Shown: positions 1 through 6,451, counted from the first letter of the stretch. The stretch: DNA of 11,566 nucleotides from an uncultured Bacillota bacterium (GCA_958352855.1 CATWQE010000083.1:1-11566), one strand, 5' to 3'. Notes: generated from the letters alone by a model not told the origin. Numbers and translations are program-made.

Positions 1-500
1 TACGTGCTATTTTGCTTCGTGATATGGGGGCAGCGATTTCTCCTTTTGCAGCGTTTCTTCTCCTGCAGGGGATTGAAACCCTGTCCCTGCGCCTGGAGCG
101 TCATGCTGAAAATACCAGAAAAGTAGTGGGATTTTTGGAACGTCATCCACTGGTGGAAAAAGTAAATCACCCATCCCTGCCAGAACATCCGGATCATGAA
201 CTGTATCAGAAATATTTTCCAAATGGGGGCGCATCTATCTTTACCTTTGAAATCAAAGGCGGGGTCACACAGGCACATCAGTTTATTGATCATTTGAAAA
301 TCTTTTCACTTCTTGCCAATGTAGCAGATGTAAAAAGCCTGGTGATTCATCCGGCTACAACAACACACAGCCAGTTGAGCAAGGAAGAGCTGGAAGACCA
401 GGAAATCAAAGAGAATACCATCCGTCTCTCCATTGGTACGGAGCACATTGATGATATCATAGAAGATCTGGAACAGGGATTTCAGGCAATAGGAGGTTGA
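1..500 (+). CDS. metY: O-acetylhomoserine sulfhydrylase (MetY-type), C-terminal part
   Basis: Partial gene entering from the left edge; the first complete codon begins at base 3 and the frame stays open to TGA at 498-500. The 166 visible residues match the C-terminal domain of the Cys/Met-metabolism PLP enzyme family (fold type I). The stretch LLANVADVKSLVIHPATTTH followed by SQL is typical of O-acetylhomoserine aminocarboxypropyltransferases, which make homocysteine from O-acetylhomoserine and sulfide. The terminal segment RLSIGTEHIDDIIEDLEQG is also a family hallmark. The PLP lysine lies upstream, outside the window. The enzyme is cytoplasmic. The SD of cysK (AGGAGGT, 491-497) lies inside the last codons, so the two genes are probably co-transcribed and translationally coupled. 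Cystathionine gamma-synthase or lyase relatives are less likely because of the VADVKSL wording. Confidence 0.88.
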   Translation, partial: RAILLRDMGAAISPFAAFLLLQGIETLSLRLERHAENTRKVVGFLERHPLVEKVNHPSLPEHPDHELYQKYFPNGGASIFTFEIKGGVTQAHQFIDHLKIFSLLANVADVKSLVIHPATTTHSQLSKEELEDQEIKENTIRLSIGTEHIDDIIEDLEQGFQAIGG

Positions 501-504
501 GCAT

Positions 505-1437
505 ATGTCAGTAATTTATACATCTGTAGACCAGTTAATTGGAAATACGCCCCTTCTGGAGCTGACACATATGGAAAAAGAATATGATTTAAAGGCAAAA
601 GTGATAGCAAAACTGGAATACCTGAATCCTTCCGGTTCTGTGAAAGACAGGGTGGCAAAGGCAATGATAGAAGAGGCGGAAAAAGCAGGAAAATTAAAAC
701 CAGGTTCTGTAATCATTGAGCCCACATCAGGGAATACCGGAATTGGACTGGCTTCTGTGGCAGCAGCAAAGGGATATCAAATGATAGTTGTAATGCCAGA
801 AACCATGTCGGTGGAGCGAAGACAGCTAATGAAGGCTTATGGAGCCCAGGTGGTTCTTACTGAAGGAAGCAAAGGCATGAAAGGAGCTATCGCAAAAGCC
901 AGAGAGCTTGCAGAGACTATCCCGGACAGTTTCCTTCCTGGACAGTTTGAAAATCCGGCGAATCCTAAAACTCATAGAGAGCATACAGGCCCTGAAATCT
1001 ATAAGGATACCAAAGGATGCGTGGATATTTTTGTGGCAGGTGTAGGTACCGGCGGCACCATTACCGGAGTCGGGGAATATCTGAAATCTAAGAATCCCAA
1101 AATTCAGATTATCGCCGTAGAACCTGCAGCTTCTCCGGTATTATCGTCAGGAACGGCAGGTTCTCATAAAATACAGGGAATCGGGGCAGGCTTTGTCCCG
1201 GATATATTAAATACCAAAATATACGATGATATTATACCTGTCTCAGACCAGGATGCCTTCGCAATGGGAAAGAAAATTGGAGAAAAAGAAGGAATTCTTG
1301 TGGGAATCTCTTCAGGAGCCGCAGCCTTTGCTGCAATAGAGCTGGCAAAGCTTCCTGAGAATAAAGGAAAAAATATTGTAGTTCTTTTGCCGGATACTGG
1401 AGACCGGTATTTATCTACACCGCTGTTTGCTGATTAG
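505..1437 (+). CDS. cysK: Cysteine synthase A (O-acetylserine thiol-lyase)
   Basis: A 310-residue PLP enzyme of fold type II that makes L-cysteine from O-acetylserine and sulfide in the cytoplasm. The PLP lysine is K47 in NPSGSVKDR. The substrate and cofactor loop TSGNTGIGLA starts at residue 74, the phosphate-binding GTGGT is at 181-185, and SSGAA near 269-273 closes the PLP ring pocket. The ending GDRYLSTPLFAD is the usual CysK C-terminus. Length is normal for the family. The start at 505 follows AGGAGGT by 7 bases and lies 4 bases after the metY stop, giving tight coupling. Cystathionine beta-synthase is the main alternative, but length and C-terminus favour CysK. Control by the neighbouring Rrf2 protein is inferred. 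Confidence 0.95.
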   Translation: MSVIYTSVDQLIGNTPLLELTHMEKEYDLKAKVIAKLEYLNPSGSVKDRVAKAMIEEAEKAGKLKPGSVIIEPTSGNTGIGLASVAAAKGYQMIVVMPETMSVERRQLMKAYGAQVVLTEGSKGMKGAIAKARELAETIPDSFLPGQFENPANPKTHREHTGPEIYKDTKGCVDIFVAGVGTGGTITGVGEYLKSKNPKIQIIAVEPAASPVLSSGTAGSHKIQGIGAGFVPDILNTKIYDDIIPVSDQDAFAMGKKIGEKEGILVGISSGAAAFAAIELAKLPENKGKNIVVLLPDTGDRYLSTPLFAD

Positions 1438-1453
1438 GAACTTGCAGCCTTCC

Positions 1454-1483
1454 TTGCTATCTATGACTGAGTTATTGTATAAT
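1454..1483 (+). promoter_or_regulatory. Probable sigma-A promoter of the Rrf2 regulator gene
   Basis: A perfect -10 box TATAAT at 1478-1483 is preceded, after 18 bases, by TTGCTA at 1454-1459. Transcription would start near 1490, almost at the SD (AAAGGAGG, 1491-1498), so the 5' UTR would be very short. The -10 region overlaps a small dyad TTAT-TGT-ATAA (1472-1482), a plausible place for autorepression, but the dyad is too short to assign. The Rrf2 gene may also be read through from cysK, because no terminator is visible between them. Confidence 0.6.
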
Positions 1484-1507
1484 GACAGACAAAGGAGGCT
1501 TTCGATT

Positions 1508-1918
1508 ATGATGATTTCAACAAGAGGCAGATATGCGCTCCGGGTGTTGGCAGATATTGCAGAACATACCGACAAAAAATATGTACCCATGAAGGAGGTT
1601 GCCCAAAGACAGGGGATTTCCCTTAAATATCTGGAAAGAATCCTTCCTGTATTAACTCAGCATGGCTATATTGAGGGCGTACAGGGCAAAGGAGGAGGAT
1701 ACCGCCTGATGAAAAAACCAGAAGAATGTAAGCTTGGGGATATTTTAAGACTGACAGAGGGAGATCTTGCGCCGGTTGCCTGCCTGGGAAAGGACGCAGA
1801 ACCCTGTGAACGGGCAGCCCAGTGCCGTACCTATCCAATATGGGTGGAGTTTTATCAGATGGTCAATGAATATTTTGACAAAAAAACACTTGCAGATCTT
1901 ATTCACACAGAAAAATAG
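1508..1918 (+). CDS. Rrf2-family transcriptional regulator with IscR-like cysteine triad
   Basis: A 136-residue DNA-binding regulator. The N-terminus (STRGRYALRVLADIA) and winged helix (EVAQRQGISLKYLERIL, then GGGYRL near 62-67) are classic Rrf2. Cysteines C92, C100 and C106 (C-x7-C-x5-C) sit where IscR and NsrR hold an Fe-S cluster, but IscR's histidine ligand is not present (CRTYPIW instead), and a further cysteine is at position 74. The frame is open from further upstream, but ATG 1508 is chosen because AAAGGAGG lies 9 bases before it and the family starts here; ATG 1511 immediately follows. Its place behind metY-cysK suggests a CymR-like role in cysteine or sulfur control, or an IscR-like role in Fe-S supply. 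The sequence does not decide between them. Confidence 0.9.
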   Translation: MMISTRGRYALRVLADIAEHTDKKYVPMKEVAQRQGISLKYLERILPVLTQHGYIEGVQGKGGGYRLMKKPEECKLGDILRLTEGDLAPVACLGKDAEPCERAAQCRTYPIWVEFYQMVNEYFDKKTLADLIHTEK

Positions 1919-1922
1919 CCAT

Positions 1923-1949
1923 AAATTGTTGCAAAGAAGAAAACAATTT
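1923..1949. repeat. Inverted repeat next to the brnQ -35 box, candidate operator
   Basis: AAATTGTT (1923-1930) and AACAATTT (1942-1949) are perfect 8-base inverted arms separated by 11 bases. The right arm runs into the TTGACA box at 1948. A third related half-site, AGATTGT (1962-1968), falls in the spacer just before the -10 box. No T-tract follows, so a terminator for the Rrf2 gene is unlikely. An operator for a dimeric regulator is plausible; the bound protein is unknown. Confidence 0.45.
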
Positions 1950-1976
1950 GACAAAAAAATCAGATTGTGATATAAA
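1948..1976 (+). promoter_or_regulatory. Strong extended -10 promoter upstream of brnQ
   Basis: TTGACA (1948-1953), a 17-base spacer, then TATAAA (1971-1976) with an extended TGA just before it (1968-1970). Transcription would begin near 1983. This is the only convincing promoter between the Rrf2 stop codon and brnQ, but a terminator-like hairpin lies between it and the gene. Confidence 0.75.
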
Positions 1977-2001
1977 AGAAAAAGGTTTTTAAGAAATGGG
2001 A

Positions 2002-2028
2002 AAGCATGACAGTATGTCATGCTTTTTT
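2002..2028 (+). terminator. Terminator hairpin in the brnQ leader, possible attenuator
   Basis: AAGCATGAC (2002-2010) pairs perfectly with GTCATGCTT (2016-2024) around an AGTAT loop, and a run of six T follows (2023-2028). It could end the upstream Rrf2 transcript. It lies about 20 bases downstream of the brnQ promoter start and 32 bases before the brnQ ATG, so transcripts from that promoter must pass it. No second promoter is visible between 2029 and 2059. Confidence 0.8.
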
Positions 2029-2059
2029 CTATAAGAGAAGTTTAAAAGGAGAGTAACGA

Positions 2060-3382
2060 ATGGAAAAGCTAAACATGAAACAAATCATGTCCCTGACACT
2101 GACCTTATTTGCAATTTTTTTCGGGGCAGGCAATATGATTTTCCCTCCGGCCATGGGGCAGGTTGCAGGAGAGCATTATTTGCAGGCTCTTGCCGGATTT
2201 ATTCTGACGGATGCAGGAATCGCTCTGCTTGGAATGATTGCGGTGGTTCTTGTGGGAAATAAAATCATGGATCTGGGAGACCTGGTAAGCAGAAGGTTTT
2301 CCCTGATTTTGTCTGTTACGGTATATTTGCTCATTGGACCGCTTTTTGCACTGCCAAGAACAGGAAGCGTATCTTATGAACTGGCGGTACGTCCTTATGT
2401 GCCGGAGGACTATGGCTGGCTGGCTTCGCTCCTGGTAACTGCTGTGTTTTTTTCTTTGACCTATTATCTCAGCGGAAATCCAAGTAAGGTCGTAGATATT
2501 ATTGGGAAGTATATGACGCCGGTTCTTATTATAAGTATTGTACTGCTGTATCTTGCCTGCCTGTTTCTGGATAAATCTCAGCACGCCCTTCAATATGGTC
2601 CAATCCAGGGAGCCCAGGGAGAATACCGTAACATTGCTTTTTTTAAGGGTATGATAGAAGGATATAATGCTTTGGATGGTCCTGCGGGGCCTGTATTTGC
2701 TATTATAATTATTAATGCAGTGACGGGATTTCAGGTAAAAGAGAGAAAACATGTGGTGAAATATACGGTGATTTCAGGAATCGGTGCAGTGGTGATTTTA
2801 AGTGGTATTTATTATATGCTGACTTATATTGGTGCTACTACCCATACGGTTTTTGAAAATGGAGGCGTGCTTCTTCATGAGGTAGCCAGTGATCTGTTGG
2901 GGCCTGCAGGGGGTCTGGTACTGGGGGCATCGGTTTTTCTTGCATGCATGACCACTTCCATTGGACTTACCACATCCTTTGCAGATTATTTCCATGAACT
3001 TTGCCCATCTGTTTCCTATGGAAAAATCACAGCAGTGGTTTGCCTGTTCAGCTTTGCAGTAAGCAACGTGGGACTATCCTATCTGATTGCGGTTTCCCAG
3101 CCTGTGCTTATGATGATTTATCCGGTGCTGATTGTACTGATTCTTCTTTCCTTCTTTAGAAAATGGATAGGGGAGAAAAAGATGGTCTATATCCTCAGCA
3201 TGGCGGCGGCTTTTGTGCCGGCTTTTCTAAACGCTATGGATAATATTGGTATGACCTTTGGGATTCTTACAGAATATGCCAGAAAGCTTCCTTTTTATCA
3301 GCTGCATCTGGGATGGATTGTTCCGGCTGTGTGTGGGGCAGCTGCAGGCTTATGCTTTACAAAAAAGAATAGGGCAAGATAA
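2060..3382 (+). CDS. brnQ: Branched-chain amino acid:cation symporter, BrnQ/LIVCS family
   Basis: A 440-residue polytopic membrane protein that imports leucine, isoleucine and valine with Na+ or H+. The N-terminal signature LTLFAIFFGAGNMIFPP (residues 13-29) is diagnostic of the LIVCS family. About twelve hydrophobic segments follow, and the YNALDGPAGPVFA region (near 202-214) and STTSIGLTTSFADYF-like segment near 295-310 (read here as CMTTSIGLTTSFADYF) fit family motifs. Length is normal. The start is preceded by AAAAGGAGAG (2044-2053). The gene is monocistronic, ending in a long terminator. Control is likely through the upstream promoter, dyad and terminator; no T-box is visible. The natural substrate among the branched-chain amino acids cannot be fixed from sequence. 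Confidence 0.95.
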   Translation: MEKLNMKQIMSLTLTLFAIFFGAGNMIFPPAMGQVAGEHYLQALAGFILTDAGIALLGMIAVVLVGNKIMDLGDLVSRRFSLILSVTVYLLIGPLFALPRTGSVSYELAVRPYVPEDYGWLASLLVTAVFFSLTYYLSGNPSKVVDIIGKYMTPVLIISIVLLYLACLFLDKSQHALQYGPIQGAQGEYRNIAFFKGMIEGYNALDGPAGPVFAIIIINAVTGFQVKERKHVVKYTVISGIGAVVILSGIYYMLTYIGATTHTVFENGGVLLHEVASDLLGPAGGLVLGASVFLACMTTSIGLTTSFADYFHELCPSVSYGKITAVVCLFSFAVSNVGLSYLIAVSQPVLMMIYPVLIVLILLSFFRKWIGEKKMVYILSMAAAFVPAFLNAMDNIGMTFGILTEYARKLPFYQLHLGWIVPAVCGAAAGLCFTKKNRAR

Positions 3383-3387
3383 AACAG

Positions 3388-3446
3388 GAGCCTGGCAGAG
3401 GCAGCGTGAAAGAGTATTTCGTGCTGCAGCTTGCCAGGCTCTTTTT
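3388..3446. terminator. Long composite hairpin terminator between brnQ and the convergent gene
   Basis: Outer arms GAGCCTGGCA (3388-3397) and TGCCAGGCTC (3432-3441) pair perfectly and are followed by TTTTT. Inside, GCAGCGTGAAA (3401-3411) pairs with TTTCGTGCTGC (3417-3427) with two G-U pairs, separated from the outer stem by a small asymmetric loop. Read in reverse the hairpin is followed by CTGTTTTA, so it may also end the minus-strand DUF2726 transcript. Confidence 0.85.
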
Positions 3447-3465
3447 CTGTCCGGTAGAAACTGCT

Positions 3466-3912
3466 TCAGCGAAAAAGCCGGTAAATCTGTGCTTTATCAA
3501 TTTCCCGAATTCTCTTTAAGGGGATTCCGGCTGCGGCAAAGGCCTTGTCCTTTAGGTGGTCGCGTTTTCTTGCATCTTTGGTTTCGTGAGTGCTGTCATC
3601 CAGTTCAATGGCGAAAAGTACATACAAATCCTTATCACAGATTACAAAGTCCACATGCTTCTGAGCAATTTTATGAAAATATTTCATGTATTGTTTCTTA
3701 TCCGTTACGCTTAGCAAATCTTTTACACCCACCTTGGGACATATAATACAGTGATATTCCTCTGCCACTTCCCGCAAAAGAAGATAAAAACGGTATTCTC
3801 TTTTCGTCAGCAAATGCCTGGCTGCATAAGGATAATAATGTTTCCTGCGATACAGAATAAAAATCAGAGCAAGCAGCAAAACAATAGCCCAAATATACCA
3901 AAAGGATTTCAT
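3466..3912 (-). CDS. Membrane-anchored DUF2726 protein
   Basis: A 148-residue protein with one N-terminal hydrophobic segment (about residues 5-21) followed by a basic YRRKHYY stretch, so the rest should face the cytoplasm. The soluble part matches DUF2726: HVDFVICDKD (86-95), AIELDDSTHE (101-110), then a run of charged residues with RDHLKDKAF and AGIPLKRI near the end. D88, E103 and a later lysine resemble the D...E-x-[DK] layout of restriction-endonuclease-like (PD-(D/E)xK) folds, which is the usual suggestion for the family; activity is unproven. The start is backed by GGAGGT on the minus strand (3921-3926). The gene stands alone, convergent with brnQ and divergent from ribU. The function is unknown. 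Confidence 0.85.
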   Translation of the reverse strand: MKSFWYIWAIVLLLALIFILYRRKHYYPYAARHLLTKREYRFYLLLREVAEEYHCIICPKVGVKDLLSVTDKKQYMKYFHKIAQKHVDFVICDKDLYVLFAIELDDSTHETKDARKRDHLKDKAFAAAGIPLKRIREIDKAQIYRLFR

Positions 3913-4013
3913 CTGTCCGTACCTCCGTAAAAAGAAATCGAATGTATGTTCTTGATGGGCTTATTGTAAAGGATTTAGGAGAAAATTGCAAGAAAAATTC
4001 CTCAGAAAACCTA

Positions 4014-4042
4014 TTGAAATGAACCCTTTAAAGGTTTATAAT
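4014..4042 (+). promoter_or_regulatory. Sigma-A promoter of the FMN riboswitch-ribU unit
   Basis: TTGAAA (4014-4019), a 17-base spacer and a perfect TATAAT (4037-4042). The spacer contains a 10-base perfect palindrome CCTTTAAAGG (4025-4034). Transcription would start near 4049, just before the aptamer. Confidence 0.8.
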
Positions 4043-4062
4043 GCATAATATAATAAAAGGAA

Positions 4063-4170
4063 TTCTTCGGGGCGGGGTGTAATTCCCCACCGGCGGTATA
4101 GTCCGCGAGCGCAAAGGCGTTGATTTGGTGCGATTCCAAAACCGACAGTAAAGTCTGGATGAGAGAAGAA
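4063..4170 (+). promoter_or_regulatory. FMN riboswitch (RFN element)
   Basis: The aptamer has the conserved RFN order: closing stem TTCTTC (4063-4068) with GAGAAGAA (4163-4170); GGGGCGGGGTGTAATTCCCC, then ACCGGCGGTATAGTCCGCGA; GATTTGGTGCGATTCCAAA with ACCGACAGT; and AAAGTCTGGATGAGAGAAG at the 3' end. This element binds FMN and turns off riboflavin synthesis or uptake genes. A terminator follows 28 bases later and ribU begins at 4312, so FMN-dependent premature termination of ribU is expected. Confidence 0.97.
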
Positions 4171-4198
4171 AAAGATGTGATTTTGTATTGCAGCATCT

Positions 4199-4228
4199 GC
4201 CCTGGGTTAAGAGACTCAGGGCATTTTT
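4199..4228 (+). terminator. Expression-platform terminator of the FMN riboswitch
   Basis: GCCCTGGGT (4199-4207) pairs with ACTCAGGGC (4214-4222; one G-U pair) around a six-base loop, then ATTTTTG. A competing AGATG/CATCT pairing (4173-4177 with 4194-4198) sits immediately upstream; I could not identify the antiterminator with certainty. Confidence 0.85.
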
Positions 4229-4269
4229 GTTTACAGGAAAAATACATTCAAGTTCAGAATATGAAAAAT

Positions 4270-4301
4270 TCCTTTTCTATTATTATTATTTTCAAAAAGG
4301 A
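4270..4301 (+). promoter_or_regulatory. Possible hairpin masking the ribU ribosome binding site
   Basis: TCCTTTT (4270-4276) is perfectly complementary to AAAAGGA (4295-4301), which is the core of the ribU SD (AAAAAGGAGAGG, 4294-4305). The 18-base AT-rich loop makes the stem weak. It might add translational control behind the riboswitch terminator, or be chance in AT-rich sequence. Confidence 0.3.
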
Positions 4302-4311
4302 GAGGATAAAA

Positions 4312-4953
4312 ATGAGTGAACAGGTATTGAGAAAATCCGGTGCAGTGCAGAAAAACAGAAGTAAGGTTCGGACAATAGCCCAGGTGGCTATGCTGGGAGC
4401 AGTGGCAACGGTGTTGATGCTATTTGAGTTTCCCCTTCCCTTTCTTGCGCCACCCTTTTATGAGCTGGATTTTAGTGAGGTTCCCGTTCTGATTGGCGCT
4501 TTTGCTATGGGACCTGTGGCGGGAATTGCCATTGAGGCGGTGAAAATTCTCTTGAATTTTGTATTCAATGGAACCATTACTGCCGGAGTCGGTGAGTTTG
4601 CCAACTTTTTGTTTGGTTGCGCCTTTGTGTTACCGGCTTCTCTGATTTACAGGAAGAAGAAAACCAGGAAACATGCTGTTTTGGGAATGGCAGCAGGTAC
4701 CATAACCATGACCATAGCAGCCTGCATCATCAATGCCTGGGTATTACTGCCGGCTTATGGCATTGCCTTTGGGATGCCTGTGGAGGCATTTGTAGAAATG
4801 GGAACAGCAATTCATGGGGCAATTAACAGCTTGTTCCGCTTTTCATTGCTTGTGGTAGGACCTTTTAATTTGTTAAAAGGAACTCTGGTTTCAGGAATTG
4901 TGTTGCTTTTATATAAAAGAATCCGGGTGATTTTAAGAGGAGATTATTCATAA
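4312..4953 (+). CDS. ribU: Riboflavin ECF transporter substrate-binding subunit RibU
   Basis: A 213-residue membrane S-component that binds riboflavin and works with a shared EcfA-EcfA'-EcfT energizing module, which is not in this window. Supporting motifs are FYELDFSEVPVLIGAF (49-64), GPVAGIAIEAVKILLN (67-82), GVGEFANFLFG (92-102) and GPFNLLKG (183-190), with about six membrane segments. An AxxxA element (A26-A30) in the first helix fits the EcfT contact motif. The frame is open back into the riboswitch, but ATG 4312 is the true start: it follows AAAAAGGAGAGG and gives the normal RibU length. The FMN riboswitch upstream independently supports the riboflavin assignment. The gene is monocistronic. 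Confidence 0.95.
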   Translation: MSEQVLRKSGAVQKNRSKVRTIAQVAMLGAVATVLMLFEFPLPFLAPPFYELDFSEVPVLIGAFAMGPVAGIAIEAVKILLNFVFNGTITAGVGEFANFLFGCAFVLPASLIYRKKKTRKHAVLGMAAGTITMTIAACIINAWVLLPAYGIAFGMPVEAFVEMGTAIHGAINSLFRFSLLVVGPFNLLKGTLVSGIVLLLYKRIRVILRGDYS

Positions 4954-4967
4954 AGAGAAAAAGGAAC

Positions 4968-5006
4968 AGGGAGTGCTGCGGTTTGCGGTACTCCCTTAAT
5001 TGTTTT
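4968..5006. terminator. Bidirectional terminator between ribU and the SpoIID-like gene
   Basis: AGGGAGT (4968-4974) pairs with ACTCCCT (4990-4996), extended inwards by GCTG/TGCGGT-type pairs with two G-U, then TTAATTGTTTT on the + strand. On the minus strand the hairpin is followed by GTTCCTTTTTCTC, so it can end both convergent genes. Confidence 0.8.
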
Positions 5007-5017
5007 ATAAAACCTGA

Positions 5018-6283
5018 TTAAACCAACTCTGCAATTCTGGTAACTCCCACATAGATTTCCTGAATTTCATACCAGGTAGGATAATCCACCACTCCGGTGG
5101 CAGGCAGGCCGAACACCTTCTGAAATTCCCGCACAGCATTTTGGGTGGCTTCTCCGTAGATGCCATCTACAGCAATTTTAGGAAGGGCAGGATAAGATTG
5201 AGCAATGGCATTTAGCTGTTCCTGCATTTGTCTTACCTTTGGACCGGAAGAGCCGATATCAAGAGGCACTCCAGGCCAGGAGGCGGGAATTCCGGCAATT
5301 TCTTCTGCGCTGTTAATATACATATTGTCACCGTAAAAATTGCGTAAGATTTCAATGGTAGAATATCCCTGGTCCCCAAGATATTTAGAACCCCACTGGG
5401 TCATCCATCCAGGACAAGTTACCCTCTGTCCGTCACAGTATTGTGTAAGTATAGGCTGACGCACCCCTGGTCTTGACAGATAGTTATGAAAGACCTCATC
5501 TACAATTCTGGAAATGCTTTCAAAAATATTTCTGCCACGCATCCATTTGTGATCAAAAGCAGTAGAAGAAGTAATGGTAAAATCATAGCCCTTATTGCGG
5601 TAAAATTCTGTATATACCCGATTTAAGGTAAAAGACATAATGGCTAATACATTTGCCCGTATGGTTTCATCCGGCCAGGTTGCATAGATTTCACTGCTGG
5701 CTACATTTTTAATATAGTCGCGATACCGCACATAATAATTTTGCGCAGTGGGATTGGTAGGAACTCCATCATGAACCACTACATATTCAGGAATCACTAC
5801 TCTGCTTAATACGATTTCACCAGAGGTATCCATGGGCTTGATTTCATCTTCAGGAATTTTTTCCGGATAGTCTCCATAGAGGGTGTGAGCAGGAATCACA
5901 ATGTCTTCAAAATTATTCTGAGGCTGGGCGGGATTCATGACAGCACGCTGAATGGAAGTGGTTTCCGGGAGAATCTCAGAGCCGGAAATGTCTAAATCTT
6001 CAAACCCTTCTTTTGAAATGCGGAAGGTGTATTCAGAATAAGGCTGGTATTCAGAGGGGGCCATGCTGTATTCCAGTGGCGGTGCAGGAAGGGTTAATTC
6101 AGGAATCTGTCCGCTGGAATCGGTTTTGGCTGTTTCGATAATAGAAGTGGGGTCTCCGGTATAGGAAACCGTAACCGTAGCATCTTCTATGGGTTGGCTG
6201 CGCAGGGCAGAAATCACGTACAGACGCAGCTTGCCTGTATCGGGCTGCTGGGTCTGAGCTGCTTTTAAGGGAGGAATATACAT
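5018..6283 (-). CDS. SpoIID-like protein with N-terminal beta domain and C-terminal peptidoglycan-binding domain
   Basis: A 421-residue protein with three parts. Residues about 17-120 look like a carboxypeptidase-regulatory or SpaA-type beta sandwich (GKLRLYVISA, then ATVTVSYTGD, TDSSGQIPELTLP, YTFRISKEGF). Residues about 187-320 resemble a SpoIID lytic transglycosylase domain: YIKNVASSEIYATWP carries E198 where SpoIID has its catalytic glutamate, followed by IRANVLAIMSFTLNRV in place of the usual ALKAQAVAARTYAL. Residues about 346-410 form a PG_binding_1 repeat (VRQMQEQLNAI, VDGIYGEATQNAVREFQ). There is no signal peptide, so export or a forespore or mother-cell role is unclear. Start at 6283 has AGAGG 6 bases before it. 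Probably cell-wall or spore related; enzymatic activity is inferred only. Confidence 0.8.
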   Translation of the reverse strand: MYIPPLKAAQTQQPDTGKLRLYVISALRSQPIEDATVTVSYTGDPTSIIETAKTDSSGQIPELTLPAPPLEYSMAPSEYQPYSEYTFRISKEGFEDLDISGSEILPETTSIQRAVMNPAQPQNNFEDIVIPAHTLYGDYPEKIPEDEIKPMDTSGEIVLSRVVIPEYVVVHDGVPTNPTAQNYYVRYRDYIKNVASSEIYATWPDETIRANVLAIMSFTLNRVYTEFYRNKGYDFTITSSTAFDHKWMRGRNIFESISRIVDEVFHNYLSRPGVRQPILTQYCDGQRVTCPGWMTQWGSKYLGDQGYSTIEILRNFYGDNMYINSAEEIAGIPASWPGVPLDIGSSGPKVRQMQEQLNAIAQSYPALPKIAVDGIYGEATQNAVREFQKVFGLPATGVVDYPTWYEIQEIYVGVTRIAELV

Positions 6284-6367
6284 AGAGAACCTCTGGAAAC
6301 TTCATTAATCTACCCTATGCGGCAAATGAAAAAAAGTGAAAAAAATTTGAGAGATTTGTATAGGTTG

Positions 6368-6396
6368 TTGAAAAATTTCTTTATTAGAGGTAAAAT
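6368..6396 (+). promoter_or_regulatory. Sigma-A promoter of glpK
   Basis: TTGAAA (6368-6373), 17 bases, TAAAAT (6391-6396). Transcription would start near 6403, leaving a leader of about 158 bases that contains a terminator-like hairpin. It lies in the 277-base divergent gap between the SpoIID-like gene and glpK; no convincing minus-strand promoter was found there. Confidence 0.75.
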
Positions 6397-6451
6397 GTTA
6401 TTAGAATATGCATAGCGCAATAGAATCCAGGACAGAACAGAGTATGAGAAA

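Noticed and set aside
1427..1507. An upstream in-frame start that would extend the Rrf2 protein by 27 residues and overlap cysK.
   Set aside because: The extension covers the promoter and SD, and the family N-terminus begins at 1508.
1996..2034. A 12-codon open frame (ATG to TAA) spanning the brnQ leader hairpin, a possible attenuation leader peptide.
   Set aside because: It contains only one leucine and no isoleucine or valine, and its upstream AAAGG is poorly spaced, so it does not fit classical amino acid attenuation.
2105..2752. A long minus-strand open frame (215 codons) inside brnQ.
   Set aside because: Composition is basic and irregular, there is no recognisable domain or SD, and the + strand frame is an unmistakable transporter.
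3941..3969. A minus-strand promoter (TTACAA-N17-TACATT) for the DUF2726 gene.
   Set aside because: Spacing is right but the boxes match the consensus at only 3 and 4 of 6 positions.
4120..4311. An upstream in-frame start that would extend RibU by 64 residues.
   Set aside because: It begins inside the FMN aptamer and crosses the terminator; the extension is not family-like, and ATG 4312 has a strong SD.
6403..6424. A sporulation sigma-K-like -10 element (CATATTCTA on the minus strand) as promoter of the SpoIID-like gene.
   Set aside because: The -10 pattern matches loosely, but no suitable -35 element was seen and it lies about 120 bases from the start codon; not strong enough to annotate.
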